NCBI GenBank assembly: GCA_010405405.1
Contig: MU004236.1
Location: 1 to 64,000 of the forward strand
Source: Microthyrium microscopicum
Lineage: Eukaryota > Ascomycota > Dothideomycetes > Microthyriales > Microthyriaceae
Direction of reading: 5' to 3'
DNA: 64,000 bases
Shown here: piece by piece, positions 11,912 through 23,228 of the stretch
How the letters are laid out: each line of letters opens with the position of its first letter
How positions within the stretch are numbered: position 1 is the stretch's first letter
The notes under the pieces: generated by a model
The model's database searches: none
Told to the model about the DNA's origin: nothing
What the model saw: only the letters and a program-made list of their open reading frames with translations
Translations under genes and position numbers: made by a program

Positions 11912-13220
11912 CATGAAACTCCGGCAATCTACCATCAACGTGTCTCTCACCGCAGACATCGAAAAGAAAATTCAAGAGGTCAAGGCTCTAATAGAGCGAC
12001 TCGCGGACAAGTCTAAGGGAGGTTGAATCAATGGAATAAGATTACCAACAAGAAAACCGAATGCCACATCAAAAGCAAATGACGACGCCGTTACACTACT
12101 CCAGAGCCAGCACGAAGTCAAATTGCTCGCTGCTTCCAATGCGAAGGCCGACGCCGTCACACGGCTACAGACCCAGCACGGAGCTGAACTACTCGCAGCA
12201 TCCAAGGCAAAGAACGACGCCATTACGTACATCAGGAATGAACATTAAGATAAGCTTACCGCGGCATTATACGCAAAGAATTACGCCATCACATCTCTAA
12301 AGAACAAACACCAAGATGAACTTACCGCGGATCAAAGGCAAAGGAAGATGCGATTGCTTTACTGCAGATCCAACATACTGAGGCATTGACTGCAGCATCA
12401 AAGGCGAAGGATGATGCGATAACATCTTCTCAACAAACCCACGATACGATAATGACAGACACTTTGGACTCCAATGAGAAAAATCTTTTAAATAAACATA
12501 GACAAGCTATCACATTACTTAAGAAAGAGCATGAAGAAAGTACTAAGGCAGGTTTGATTCAGGAACATGGCATCCTTCTTGTCAGCGACTCACGATCATG
12601 CAACTGCCATCGAAACCTTGTCTGGCCAACACGCGCATACAACAAATCTCGTCCAACAGCAACATGGTATCGCGATAGATGCCCTGCAACGTGCCAAAAA
12701 GGATAATATCAACATTTGGACAGAGGAAGTTAAGTAATTGACGGCGGAAAGCATCGCCAAGGATATCATTATTGAATCACATGAATCTCTCATTGCTAGG
12801 ATTACTAGTCAACATAAAAAGGCCACCCAGCTTGCTCTAATAGAGCAAGAAGAATAAAACCAGGAGCTTGCCCGCATACACGATCAATTGACCATATGGC
12901 CCACGATGAAAAACAATTCTTTCAGAAACTATTTGCCTAGGACCGCCAGTCAAGTTCGTGAGCAACACCCCGATGTTCAAAGTTACTACCATGACTCATG
13001 CTCGTAGCATCGAATCCATCGTCTATGCCAAACCTGCACCAACATCTAAGTCTTCCCAAGCATCCAAAAGCTTGCCTTCCAAGTCCGTTGTCTCGTCGTC
13101 ATGATTCCTATTGCTACGCCCTATATGCCATGAATCCATCTTTGGCCAAGTGGATCGAACTTGAGCAGCCATCATGGAGAAAGACTCCGGGAATCTAGTC
13201 TTCATATTCTTCTCCACAAT
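11912..13220 (+). pseudogene. Broken coiled-coil repeat protein gene
   Basis: From the ATG at 11912 one frame reads an Ala/Lys/Gln/Glu-rich helical protein (DIEKKIQEVKALIERLADK, then repeats like AKNDAIT-x-(I/L)-(Q/R)-x-(Q/E)-H). In-frame stops occur at 12024 (TGA) and 12246 (TAA). A 1-bp loss near 12331 shifts the frame, and the repeats then continue (KAKDDAITSSQQTHD). More shifts follow after 12590, where VQQQHGIAIDALQRAKK and ARITSQHKKATQLALIEQ appear in another frame with further stops. The tail near 13020-13110 is Ser/Lys/Pro-rich. The product would have been a long coiled coil of unknown function. At least three independent lesions argue against a sequencing artefact. Confidence 0.7.
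12075..12430 (+). repeat. 66-bp (22-codon) coding repeats inside the relic
   Basis: The word GC(A/G)AA(G/A)...GA(C/T)GC(C/G)(A/G)T begins at 12075, 12141, 12207, 12273, 12338 and 12404. Spacing is 66, 66, 66, 65 and 66 bp; the single 65 marks a 1-bp deletion that breaks the frame. Each unit encodes roughly A-K-x-D-A-[IV]-T-x-[IL]-Q-x-[QE]-H-x-x-x-L-x-A-A-x, a 22-residue amphipathic repeat suited to a coiled coil. Confidence 0.8.
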
Positions 13221-13347
13221 TCAATTAGTCTGCAATAGATGATGGATATCATACCCAGTAGCCCTGTGAAGGATATGTTTAGATTTATACTAAAGGGAAG
13301 CGGGACTTCTCTAACCTTACTTAGTCATGCCCTTTGTTTAACTTATC

Positions 13348-15420
13348 CTACAGTTTTGCCTTTATACTTGAAATTGGCTGCCATATCTGCACTTCTTTTT
13401 GTGAATAATAATCACTAGGGAAATATTTAGGCCCCAAGACTTTCTTTACGACCTTTCCAGACGGTGTTTTTGGTAGTTCACCTTCTACTACTCTCAGCAA
13501 GGTCGGCATTTTGTATCCTGCTAGTCGTTCCTTCAAATCGCTTCGAAGCTTGTCAATGGTCATCTTCGACCAAGCTGGATCATTGACACTGCCGAGACTG
13601 TCATGTTGCAAAGTGAGAATTGCGCCAACTTTTTGCCCATACTCATCATCAGGAACACCAACGACAATGACTTCCAATGCGTACGGTAAAGCAAGGATTT
13701 CACGCTCGATATCAAGAGCGGATATCTTGTATCCACCTGATTTTATGATGTCAATCGAGGCACGGCCAACAATGAAATAATATTTTCCACAACGCCGAGC
13801 AACTAGATATTTAGTCAGTAAGAGAAAGCCAAAAACGGTGAAACAACGAGCTTCCATAGAGTATGATGTCCAATACCACTGATTTTTGAAGAAACCAAGA
13901 AAACAAGGGTTATCTCAAAGCAGAGTCAATTTGCACTCTCCTGGTCAGGGATCAAAGGTTCCAATAGTAAAATGAGGTGGATGGTAGACATTGCACTCAA
14001 TGGGAGAATTCTGTTTGTTATCCTGCTGTGCTTAAAACTTACTATCGCCAGTTTTGAAATATCCTTGCTCATCATGAGCGTTCTTCGTGGCTTCAGCATC
14101 TCCGAGGTATTTGGCAAACATGTACTGTAAAGTCAATGGTAGTCATCACTCGAATGAAATGACTGACTGGGCTTTTCACCAGAATCTCGCCTTCATCGCC
14201 TTCACTCAACTTGAGATCAATTCCCGCGACCTTTTCTCCAACGGAGCCATCTGGTACATTCTCATCACCAGGATGAGCTTTGATGACAGCCCCAAATTCT
14301 GTTGCTCCATATCTCTGTAGAATCTTTTTGCCCATAACTTGTGTCCAGAAGTCGCTGATCGGGTATGGTAAAGCAGACGATCCACAAATCGCTGTGCGAA
14401 ATTGGCGAGCCCCAGCTAGATATTCCTCAACGATACTTCTCGGGAGCTTGCTCAGTTTCTGTTGAAACAGTCGCCTCATACGCATATAAATGGTCCTGAA
14501 TGGTTGTTAGACTTCAATCGGTCGACGATTGTAACTTACGGAACTCCTGAAAAGAAGGTGATTCTCTTGCTCGGATCTTTTGCTCCTTCTCTCCATCTCT
14601 CCCACATCCAAGTCTCGTCAAATCCGCCGCTACGAAACTCGATACAACAGCCAGTGATCAGGAATGGAAACAAAGTTATTCCAACACCAGTCGCATGGTG
14701 AACTGGTAAGACATGTAACATCACATCGTCTTCTTTCAGACCAAAGATATCTGCCACTGAAAGTGCTCCGTCGAATGTATATGCTCGCCTCATAACAGCT
14801 CCTTTTGGCGGACCCGTTGTTCCAGACGTGAATATTACCAGTCCTGGATCATTTTCATCCAAATACCGATTTGACGAGATGACAATCTGATCTAATGGAA
14901 CATCTTCACTTCCAAGAGACGGCTCGATAGGAATGCAACAAAACTCATGGTCGAAAGAAGACCTGATGGACTGTTGCAGGCGCTTTCCCAGATCCAGGTT
15001 TTTATCACAGGTCAACATCATCAAACTCCCAGATCTTTTGATAAAATATACCGCCTCTTCTACCGGTAGAGCTGTAGTCAAAGGAACTGCAGCAGCTCCA
15101 AGAGCCAAAATCGCGAGAACCGCCACCACATAGCAATATCCACCCGGCGCCAGCACTGCAATATATGTATCTTGTCCTGCATGAATTGCTTTGACTTTCT
15201 CAACAGGGAGAATTTGATACAGCGTTTCACGAAGACTCAAAACGTCGTTGAGCAACTGGAGATTATCGCGTTCCAAGTTTGCGCGTACATCGCGGATTAC
15301 CGGTTTCGGAGGCAGTCGACTGGCGAGTCGCAAGAGTCGTGAAAAGAGGGGTGTACAAGGCAATGTGTTGCGGTCAAAATGCGATGGAACAAATTTTGTT
15401 CGATCATCCATGGTATACAT
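13348..15420 (-). CDS. Acyl-CoA synthetase, ACSF3/malonate-CoA ligase-like
   Basis: This AMP-forming ligase activates a carboxylic acid to its acyl-CoA through an acyl-adenylate. I read four exons on the minus strand: 15420-14540, 14495-14168, 14124-14043 and 13802-13348, totalling 581 aa, close to ACSF3 (about 576). Introns are 44, 43 and 240 nt with GTAAGT/CAG, GTCAGT/ACAG and GTAAGT/CTAG ends. Visible core motifs are FTSGTTGPPKGAVM (P-loop), RYGATEFG, FKTGD, GRASIDIIKSGGYK and the C-terminal PKTPSGKVVKK with the catalytic Lys. The GRASIDIIKSGGYK segment resembles malonyl/methylmalonyl-CoA synthetases, but substrate cannot be proven from sequence. It is transcribed away from the dehydrogenase at 16.4 kb. 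Confidence 0.88.
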
Positions 15421-16161
15421 ATGAACAGTTGCTTGGTATTAGAGTACCATAAGAAAGATGAAATGCAAACTACCGTGGATCTCCAGAATACGCACTCGTA
15501 GGTACAGGACGGAAATAAGGTCAGTTGATGCACGCTCATTGCCGGCGGATACCAATGGTTCCTGGCGGCAACCGATGAGAACACATATAGTGTACTCATC
15601 TCCTCTCTACTAGCAGCTCACGGTATAGATAGTTATCCAAGTCACTACCTGTTAGGAGCAGGCGATCATCTTGTCTCGCGTATCGCGTCGTCGGCGGTCC
15701 TCTTCGCAAGCTAAGTACCGGTACCTCTCCTTTACCATCTATGAGCGGCACAGACATCATGGTCACCCCTCTAAGCCGTCAACATTGAAGATCGCGACGA
15801 TAAAAAAGGTGCTCACAAACGAGTGTTCTGACTTTGGCGCGCATGTAACTCAAATCATGCGTAATGGCATGGCAAGAGAATGGGTGCTCAACGCTCGTCT
15901 AAATTTTTGTAAATAGCGCAAAGTGCAAACGAGCCTGACAGCCCTGCAGCCTTATTCTCTACTGCCCCTTTTCCCGCCACTTGCTTTTAACTGCCAACGA
16001 TTCTCGATATCTTTCAAACAGGTCATGAAATTGAACTCAGGCCCGTCATGTAAAGAATGGTACAACTCATCTTTACTAGCAGATCCGAGCATCCGAATCC
16101 GCTTTTGCTCGGTGATCAAGCACAATCGTCATTAACCAAACTTTATTCTAATCGGTCTAGG

Positions 16162-16258
16162 ACGGCTTTTGCGGTTTTTGGGATTCGGGTGACATGCTTT
16201 CAATCCACCCAATGATTTAACTCAGGCGGCTTCTGCGGCTTCTGGAATCTGGGCACAA
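16162..16258. promoter_or_regulatory. Imperfect 33-bp direct repeat in the shared promoter region
   Basis: The 987-bp gap between the divergent synthetase and dehydrogenase contains two copies, 64 bp apart, of a CGGCTTYTGCGGYTTYTGG motif followed by RATYYGGG (16162-16194 and 16226-16258). Most differences are C/T or G/A. The position, about 150-250 bp upstream of the dehydrogenase start, suits a regulator site. It could equally be a small duplication. The rest of the gap holds no gene. Confidence 0.4.
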
Positions 16259-16407
16259 ATACAAGGTCAAAGAAATATTTAAGATGAGCTTCCCACTCTC
16301 AATCAGCACAGAAGATCAGAAAACTCCAGATCTGAATCAAGTACTATTCTATATCCATTCACAATCCGTCTCATTTTGCTTGAACACTGCCTCAATTATC
16401 CCACAAC

Positions 16408-17647
16408 ATGCCAGGATTTGGTGATATACGACAATTCATGATTGGACAAGCATTTGGTTCGACATATATACCGCAAAATGCGGACTTTACAGGAAAGACA
16501 ATAGCTATCACTGGCGCGACTGCTGGGATAGGCCTTGAATGTGCAAAGCATCTGTAAGTCGTTGTTTTCAAAGCTTGTTTCCTCACAAAGCTAATTAAAT
16601 CTTACAGGGCTCGTCTCAATGTTCATACACTAATTCTTGGTTGCCGTAATCTCGAAAGAGGCAAGACTGCGAAGAATATCATCATTAATCAACCAAAGTC
16701 CAAGATTTTGACCTCCATCGAAGTTTGGGAAGTTGATCTTGCGAACTTTTCATCTGTCATTTCTTTTGCGAAACGCATTCAACAGTTTCCAAGACTCGAT
16801 GCATTCATTTCAAATGCTGGAATTGAACCTATGATTTTTCAATTGGCTGAAGACATTGAAATGACACTCACTGTTAATGTTGTGTCAACCATGCTGTTGA
16901 ATATCATGGTTCTTCCCAAACTTCGGGAAACTTCTACCAAATACGCCAGTCCTACCACGTTGACAACTGTTGGTTCTTCGGTGCATATTTTCGGATTGAC
17001 GGAGAACTTGTTGGACAATTTGCATAACAAGTCAAAGGATACTTTTGATATATTGAGTGATCAAAATACCGCCGACTTGGGAGGACCGGATGCTGCGATG
17101 AGTCCACGATATGCTTTAAGTAAAACCATACTTCATGCACTCTTGGGTCGTCTAGCAACGAAAGCATCAAGGAAAGATCAAGAGGTGATTGTAAATTGGG
17201 TGAATCCGGGATGGTAAGTCCATGTACCTATTCCTGTCGACCTTTTCTTAACAAGATTCCAACCATGGCATTCCATACTTCCAAGAACAAGGGATTGGAG
17301 TTCCAACACCTGTTGAATCAGCAGACGATTGATACTAAATTTCACTAACGAATATCAGGTGCGAAAGCGAAATCTCTCGCCATAAAAACGCACCATCTCT
17401 GAGTACCAAAATTTCTATTGCTTTGTTGAGAAGAACTGCCGAACAAGGAAGTCGAGAACTAATTAACGCTATTCTTATTGGAAAAGAATCAAATGGTTGT
17501 TACTTGTCGGAATGTTCTATAAAGCCGGAGTCCGCTTTCTTACGAAGCAAAGATGGTCAACAGTTTGCAGACCAATTGTGGCGAGAGTTGATGTCGCGGT
17601 TTGAAAAGCTATCACCAGAGCCCAACTCCATTCTTGCCCAACAATAA
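16408..17647 (+). CDS. Short-chain dehydrogenase/reductase
   Basis: NAD(P)-dependent oxidoreductase of the SDR superfamily, 346 aa in three exons: 16408-16553, 16608-17213 and 17359-17647. Introns use GTAAGT donors and ACAG/TCAG acceptors, and the frame is kept across both joins. The first junction rebuilds KHLARL and the second NPGWCESE. The cofactor motif ITGATAGIGLE (TGxxxGIG) sits at residues about 33-43. NAG appears in ISNAGIE, the catalytic Ser region in TTVGSSVH, and the catalytic YxxxK as YALSK. The layout resembles the retinol-dehydrogenase-like fungal SDRs often found in metabolic clusters. It is divergent from the acyl-CoA synthetase and convergent with the Zn2Cys6 regulator; substrate unknown. 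Confidence 0.92.
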
Positions 17648-17978
17648 AAATTTAGAATCCTCGATTGTTCTAATCTATCTCTTTGACCGCCATCTGTCAA
17701 GTTTTGTCCAAAGGGCTGGATGTGACATATCGTGCCTTTTTTACCGACCTATATTATTCACTCAACAATTGCTCCATCTGCTACAAGAGCCTCTTTCATT
17801 AATTAATCTCTATCGGATACAAAATGTCAAAGCATTCTTTCTCTAGTGGATTGTATCTTCCCACACAATCTTCGCCACGAGCATGTGCTATTTTGAATAC
17901 TGGAGCGGGTACTGGATATCTGCCCGTACTACGTACAGAATCCAGTGGCTGCCATCATACTCGACTGAAGCATAATGT

Positions 17979-20355
17979 TCATAGCAGGTCACTATTCGTA
18001 GAACTTCCAGTCGTGAATTCCTCGTTAAGAGAGTTTATAAATTCGGACCAGTTGACGTGAGCATCGATATTGTCCCCAGACTTGAGTGGAAGGAAGGCTT
18101 GGTCATGTTCCAACTCCCATAGGTTTTGACTTGCCATTGTAAAATCATTGCTGGTAAGTGCTTCTCCGAAAGAACCATTACCCTGCTCGGATACTTCGGG
18201 AAATATCGTAGAAGAAGCGTGTGAATTATACATCATGGTATCAGGTGTAGGATTGGCTCTCTGTTGCTGAACTCTACGCATCAGTTTCGATATTGGTCTC
18301 CATAGCATCCCATTGTCACTGTCAGCGATCAGTCTGGAGTACCGACGATATGCTTCGAAGGCGACGGCGTATGGATATTCGTCATCCTCCGTGAATGGTC
18401 TGCTGGATAACTCTGCCAGAACAATAGCAAGTGCATGCCATTGAACCCAAGATTTCCATGCCCAAGCAGCATATTCTGGGGACTTTTTCTTTATATCTTG
18501 CTCGAGTACAAAAGTCGCATGCTTGAGTACATCAAAATCATCTGTTGGAGGTACTAGGCCAGCGAATTGTCTGTATGGTGGTCTTCTAATACCAAGATGC
18601 ATACTAGCAATCAAACCTTTTGCCGCTTGCTGAGTAAATGACTGTAAAGCTGACGCATTTTGATCATCGTAGGAGTATTGGGCTATGACATAGCTCTCAA
18701 ATTCTCGCAGCACTTGTAATTTTGCTGGCCAGGCATTCTCTACCAGGTTTGGCATGCTCAAAATCTGTTTATGTGTAGCCATTGCTTGAACCATAAGTGC
18801 GAACAATGACATTTCGTTGAATTTCGAAGTTGATATTTGATGTTTTCCATCAAAAGAGATGTCCTTGCCATTACAATAAAGTGGTGGTGGTCCGAGATCG
18901 TTCCAATGGATTATTGGGAGTGTGCCTCTATCGAAAGATGCGTGGGTATCAATAAGCGCGATGCAATACCACAATCTACGGCGTAGCTGTACATCCAGAT
19001 GATTTGAGATTCCCGAGTCTCCTTGTCCAAGCTGTAAAGCGGTACCAATTCTGACAGCGACAGCCAGTAAAGTCCAAGCTGTTGCTGAGTTGTAAAAAGT
19101 TCGATGTGCAAGCTGAAATAGAAGTAGAGTCAGTTCGATGTACAAAGTCGATTACGAGTTAGGGGCATCACACCAGATATATGACAAATGCTTGTAGCAA
19201 GCCCACGTTGGGGCGCTGTATTAATCTTGCCTCTGAAATCGCGTGTTCGGCGGCTTCACGATACTGCTCAACTGAACCGGTTCGATCTTTTATCCCTAGT
19301 AACGGTCAGATCAAAGTCTTGAGCCAAGCCAAATATTCGAAGATAGTGCTATCAGCGAAACGAGTGTGCAAGATCAGACAAGGTTGCTCCCATCGATTGC
19401 AATTTCTGACACATACCAAGACATCTTGCTTCCTCATCAGTAACTGTGCATAGCGACATGAAGTATATTGAATATTCCAATGCTTTCAAAGAGTCTGAAT
19501 TGTGACCATTTGCCTTCTCATGTATGGGTCGACAAATGCTGTTCAATACTCGAGGCCAGTCTAGAAGCTTATACAAGCAGTCAACTCTTTCTTGATACAG
19601 ATCTAGCAATAGACTCTGCAATCTTTCAGAAGGAACCGGATTGATAGATGGTCCACTTTCTCGAGAAAGTGGCTCATTTAGCCCAAATAATATCAATTTC
19701 TCCGTTGGATGTCCATCATTAGGTTCCGATGGTGACACTGTCAATGGATTTTGATCATCATCTGGCTCATCAAGTATGTCACGAAGACCAGCAATCTAGA
19801 TAATAAGTCAATGGCACACTCTTCTGACCACACAAATAGACAAGACAGACTACGCTCATGTAGTACCTACCTACCTCGTTGGAAAGTGTCGTCCAAAACT
19901 CGGGGGCAAGAAATTCGCCTGCTCGACTCCCAGATGGATATACGGGCTTTAGTTCGGGTGAAACCGTTGTCATATTTTGTGTATGATTACTATGGTTGCT
20001 TGGTGCCTTGTATATTGAGTTATTTATTGGTAGTATCCGTTGAAGCTACACTTACTTGTTTCAAAAGATTTTCCAACCGGGCAACACGCTCATCCAGACT
20101 AGTCTTCTTCGCTCTGGCACTTCTACCTCTGGGTAGACGAGCGCGCTGAACAATTTCACAAGTGCTTCCCAAACTTATACATGCTGAGCAGGGGTTGCGT
20201 TTATCACATCGAATCTTACGTCGCTTGCAGCGTTCGCATGTCAAGAGTGGTATTGAGTCCATGGGCAAGAGACCAGCAGTCTTTGAAATTCCAACGTGAT
20301 CGTCCAGCCTGAAAATGCATGTAGTGTGATCGTTAAGTGAGAAAGAGCTCGTCAT
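17979..20355 (-). CDS. Zn2Cys6 transcription factor with fungal-specific TF domain
   Basis: Nuclear DNA-binding regulator, 688 aa in five exons: 20355-20056, 20006-19875, 19795-19417, 19295-19174 and 19112-17979. All junctions keep frame. The binuclear zinc cluster CERCKRRKIRCDKRNPCSAC is followed by a basic linker and a short coiled segment (RVARLENLLKQ). The middle region carries the fungal_trans signature (AVAVRIGTALQLG and RRRLWYCIALID). An in-frame Met at 20262 (MDSIPLLTCERC) is an alternative start close to the zinc cluster. It sits tail-to-tail with the dehydrogenase, 331 bp apart, and is a natural candidate regulator of the neighbouring synthetase and dehydrogenase. Confidence 0.92.
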
Positions 20356-20398
20356 TGTATGGAGCTAGCAAGCTGGGCAAGATGATGCTAACTCGCGC

Positions 20399-20423
20399 CG
20401 GATTTACCATTGTTTTAAATCCG
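20399..20423. promoter_or_regulatory. CGGATTTA-N9-TAAATCCG palindrome upstream of the Zn2Cys6 gene
   Basis: A perfect 8-bp inverted repeat (20399-20406 and 20416-20423) with CGG/CCG triplets at its outer ends lies 44-68 bp upstream of the regulator's start at 20355. Inverted CGG triplets with fixed spacing are the usual recognition site of Zn2Cys6 dimers. It may therefore mark autoregulation or control of the divergent gene at 21.3 kb. Binding itself is inferred. Confidence 0.45.
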
Positions 20424-21286
20424 AGATCCCTTGATGTAGAAAATATATGGGGAGGTGGCGCAGCTGCCACTGAGGCGGCAAGGCGCTGGAAACTTCATGT
20501 GGTGTGAAAAGTCAGCCTTCTCAATCTCTGGCAGACTATTCGAGAGTCAAGCTTCAAGGCTCTCCAATGCTATTCCGATATTCAAGACTCTTGCAAATTT
20601 CGTGAATCGAATCTTGTAGACAAGGGATGTTGGGGAGTAAACCCTGGACAAGTAATGGCATGATCTTGACAGCCGAGGATTCTAAAACTAACGTTTGTAT
20701 GCTCAATTTCACGTGCTGGTTGTCTACATGGCAAAGTGGCGGTCTGGGATACTGAATTGAGCAGGTCACCAAACTCGATTGACATTCATAGACTCCACTG
20801 CCTTTGGCGGACTATGATCCCTCGTCATATTAATGGAACCACATGTTGCGATTCATGTTTGTATTGACTAAGAGATATCCAATACATCGATCGCAGCTCT
20901 CCATATAAGCACGTTGTCTAGAAAGCACCAATCCGAATCTGCGATCGCTGCATGGTTGCCGTAGACAACCCACATTGAGTAAACAATGAGGGGGATCGTA
21001 TACAAGGATTGAACTCAGAGACCTTGAATGGCTTTTATTCCATCATTACCATAAGCGAAGAACTTTCTTTTGGACATATGCCAAATTTCAGGAGTAAAGA
21101 AATTTGTTCCTACCGAGGCGACGTCGATTATCTGTCATCGCGATTTCATCATGTGCGAGACTAGGAGGACCAAGCATAAATAGACTTGATGAGAACATTT
21201 ACTCATTGCCACGAAATCCAATTGCAGAATCACTATTACAAACAAACTAGTAACTTACCATTGAACACTACAGTCACTAACCCAAG

Positions 21287-22033
21287 ATGATTTTTCAAAG
21301 TATCATTTACGCCGCGCTTCTGGTTACTCCCATTGTTACCTCTCCAGTTTCAGCCCCCCGAGCAGTCCAGGAGGAAACACTCGCAAAACGAAGCGATGAC
21401 ACGATCAAGAATGTCCTCCAAGACGTCATCACCAAGACAAATGCTCTGACAGCAGTTGTGAATAGTTTCACTGGAGACGTCGCTGGAGCCGCACCTGTAA
21501 GAACTTGTCCTTTTAGAACCATCCTACGTTATAATCATAGCATCTTTTGGCTCCCAAAGCATTTTATGGGCGCCACAGACTGTGATGTATTTTGACTGTG
21601 CAGAAAAGACCACTTGGCTCTTTTACGTGTGTCGGCTCTGATGTATCTCTCTGGCAATCTTATGCTAACGAATTAGATTCTTACAGATTCAACAGACCTA
21701 CAAGGTTCCCTTACCAATGGCACAGGCGTTATCAACAGCGCATCAAGCCTATCACTTGAAGGAGTCCTTGTTCTCTTACCAAGTGTATTGTCCTTGGACA
21801 GTTCGGTGGAAGGTGTTTCAAACGCACTGATCAACAAGAAACCTACCTTTGATTCAGCGCAGCTGAGTTCGGTGGTGCTCCAGCAGCTTCAAGGACAACA
21901 AACCGCAGCACAAGGTTTGGTCACTGTTTTACTTGGAAAGCTCCCTTCATATTTGCCTTCAGCTCTCGGAAAAGCACTATCTGCGCCAGCACTTAATGCC
22001 TTAGCCAAGGCTGTCTCTACGTATGGGGGATAA
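21287..22033 (+). CDS. HsbA-like hydrophobic surface-binding / cell-wall protein
   Basis: Small secreted protein of 188 aa in two exons, 21287-21496 and 21677-22033. The join uses the ATTAG acceptor after a GCTAAC branch site; the later TTACAG acceptor would break the frame. Residues 1-20 form a hydrophobic signal peptide (FQSIIYAALLVTPIVTSPVSA), with a possible KR processing site at about 34-35. The rest is an Ala/Ser/Leu-rich helical domain with the HsbA pattern (D-x-x-IKNVLQDVITKTNALTAVVNSFTGD near the start, later LPSYLPSALGKAL). Family members bind hydrophobic surfaces and recruit hydrolases, or act as cell-wall proteins. It lies divergent from the Zn2Cys6 gene. Confidence 0.82.
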
Positions 22034-22786
22034 ATTTGAGGGCGTGTGCAATGAAAGTGTCACATTTTTCTACTGAACAAGAATAACTGCGTGGCCAAAT
22101 CCTGAAAGATTGTTTCCAGCTTGGAAGTAGAGCTTAATCTATTTCGAATCCGTTTCGTGATGTCAAGAGAAATAAAACATCATTAATGAACAATGCTCCA
22201 TTCCAGCATGAAAATCAAATGCGGCTTTTAATAAGCAAAGAAGTCAACATGGTATGAAAGGTCTTGTGGTTTGCACATACTCGCGGATCTACAACTGTGC
22301 TGTTACTGCTTTCAATCAGGCAATTGTTGGACCAAACGAGCGGCATGCTCAAATCACGCACGGTAGCTACCTAAGTGGGTAGGTATATACGCCTTTCCTT
22401 TGAAGATCCAGTTATGATTTACTTTGAAGTCGATCTAATCAAAGATTTGACTTTATTCTGCTTGACGAGCTTCTCTTTGTTTTATTCTGCTGTCTCTAGG
22501 AAATAGTGACGACGAGAGTTCTTAACCTACCTCTAGGTAATTAAAGTTCTTGTATAACTGGATTGAAATCTTATAGCGTACCCGTTGTAAGATCAATCCT
22601 TAGACTATTGTTCTTGGCTCGTAACTCGGCCGGCCCACTTGTTTACGGTACCAATTCTCGAATACAAGAAATACGAAAGGAAACCACCGTGTCAATAACT
22701 GAAGGAAGCCATGCTTCCAGTTTTCTTTTTGTCAAATAGAAGATTACCTTTCGTCCTTTTCCTCAAGCACTACAGAAGAGCCTAGG
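22034..22786. other. Intergenic spacer
   Basis: No gene is visible in these 753 bp between the HsbA-like gene and the next frame. It should hold the terminator of the former and the promoter of the latter. Confidence 0.5.
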
Positions 22787-23221
22787 ATGTTTCAGTCAAA
22801 TTCTTTCCAAGACAGCAAGCCTTTATTCACAAGTCAGCGGCTCGTTGTCAATCCGAAGATCGCCGAACAGAATAAAACAAGTCAGATATATTGGCTAAGC
22901 GACATACGATGGATTCACCACAAAATCGTCTATTACAATCCTAGCTCTGGCAAAATCAAGAATTACTTTTTCAGGGATGGCTTCGCCAGTCGTTGGAAAA
23001 GATTACCTTCTAAGCCCACCAAGCTACAACTCGGGCAGAATGTGTCTTTCTGCCGTTCACTATCGACTTTCTTGAAAAGCTTAAAGATCAAAAATATTGC
23101 AGACGCTTTCACAGGTGGTCAGGGGCCTTCCGGACCAGGTACTGATTCCTCTCGGCAAAAGATGTCCGGTACCTACCAGACTGCTCACCATCACAATGTC
23201 ATGAATAGTTCGCTCCTATAA
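22787..23221 (+). CDS. Hypothetical frame, possible 5' exon of the F-box gene
   Basis: A 144-codon frame with no recognised domain, Lys/Ser/Phe-rich (contains KNYFFRDGFASRWKRLPSKP). It stops 7 bp before the F-box frame begins. A putative intron 23139-23208 (GTACTG donor, GAATAG acceptor, 70 nt) would join GGACCA-G to TT-CGC and lead in frame into SYNLPMELLLDIAEYL. That would give one 499-aa protein (22787-23138 plus 23209-24356). The donor is weak, so a separate short gene or untranslated leader remains possible. Confidence 0.4.
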   Translation: MFQSNSFQDSKPLFTSQRLVVNPKIAEQNKTSQIYWLSDIRWIHHKIVYYNPSSGKIKNYFFRDGFASRWKRLPSKPTKLQLGQNVSFCRSLSTFLKSLKIKNIADAFTGGQGPSGPGTDSSRQKMSGTYQTAHHHNVMNSSLL

Positions 23222-23228
23222 CCTTCCT

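Noticed and set aside
21000-21040. tRNA-like T-arm word on the minus strand (GAGTTCAATCC)
   Set aside because: No acceptor stem, anticodon arm or D-arm could be paired around it.
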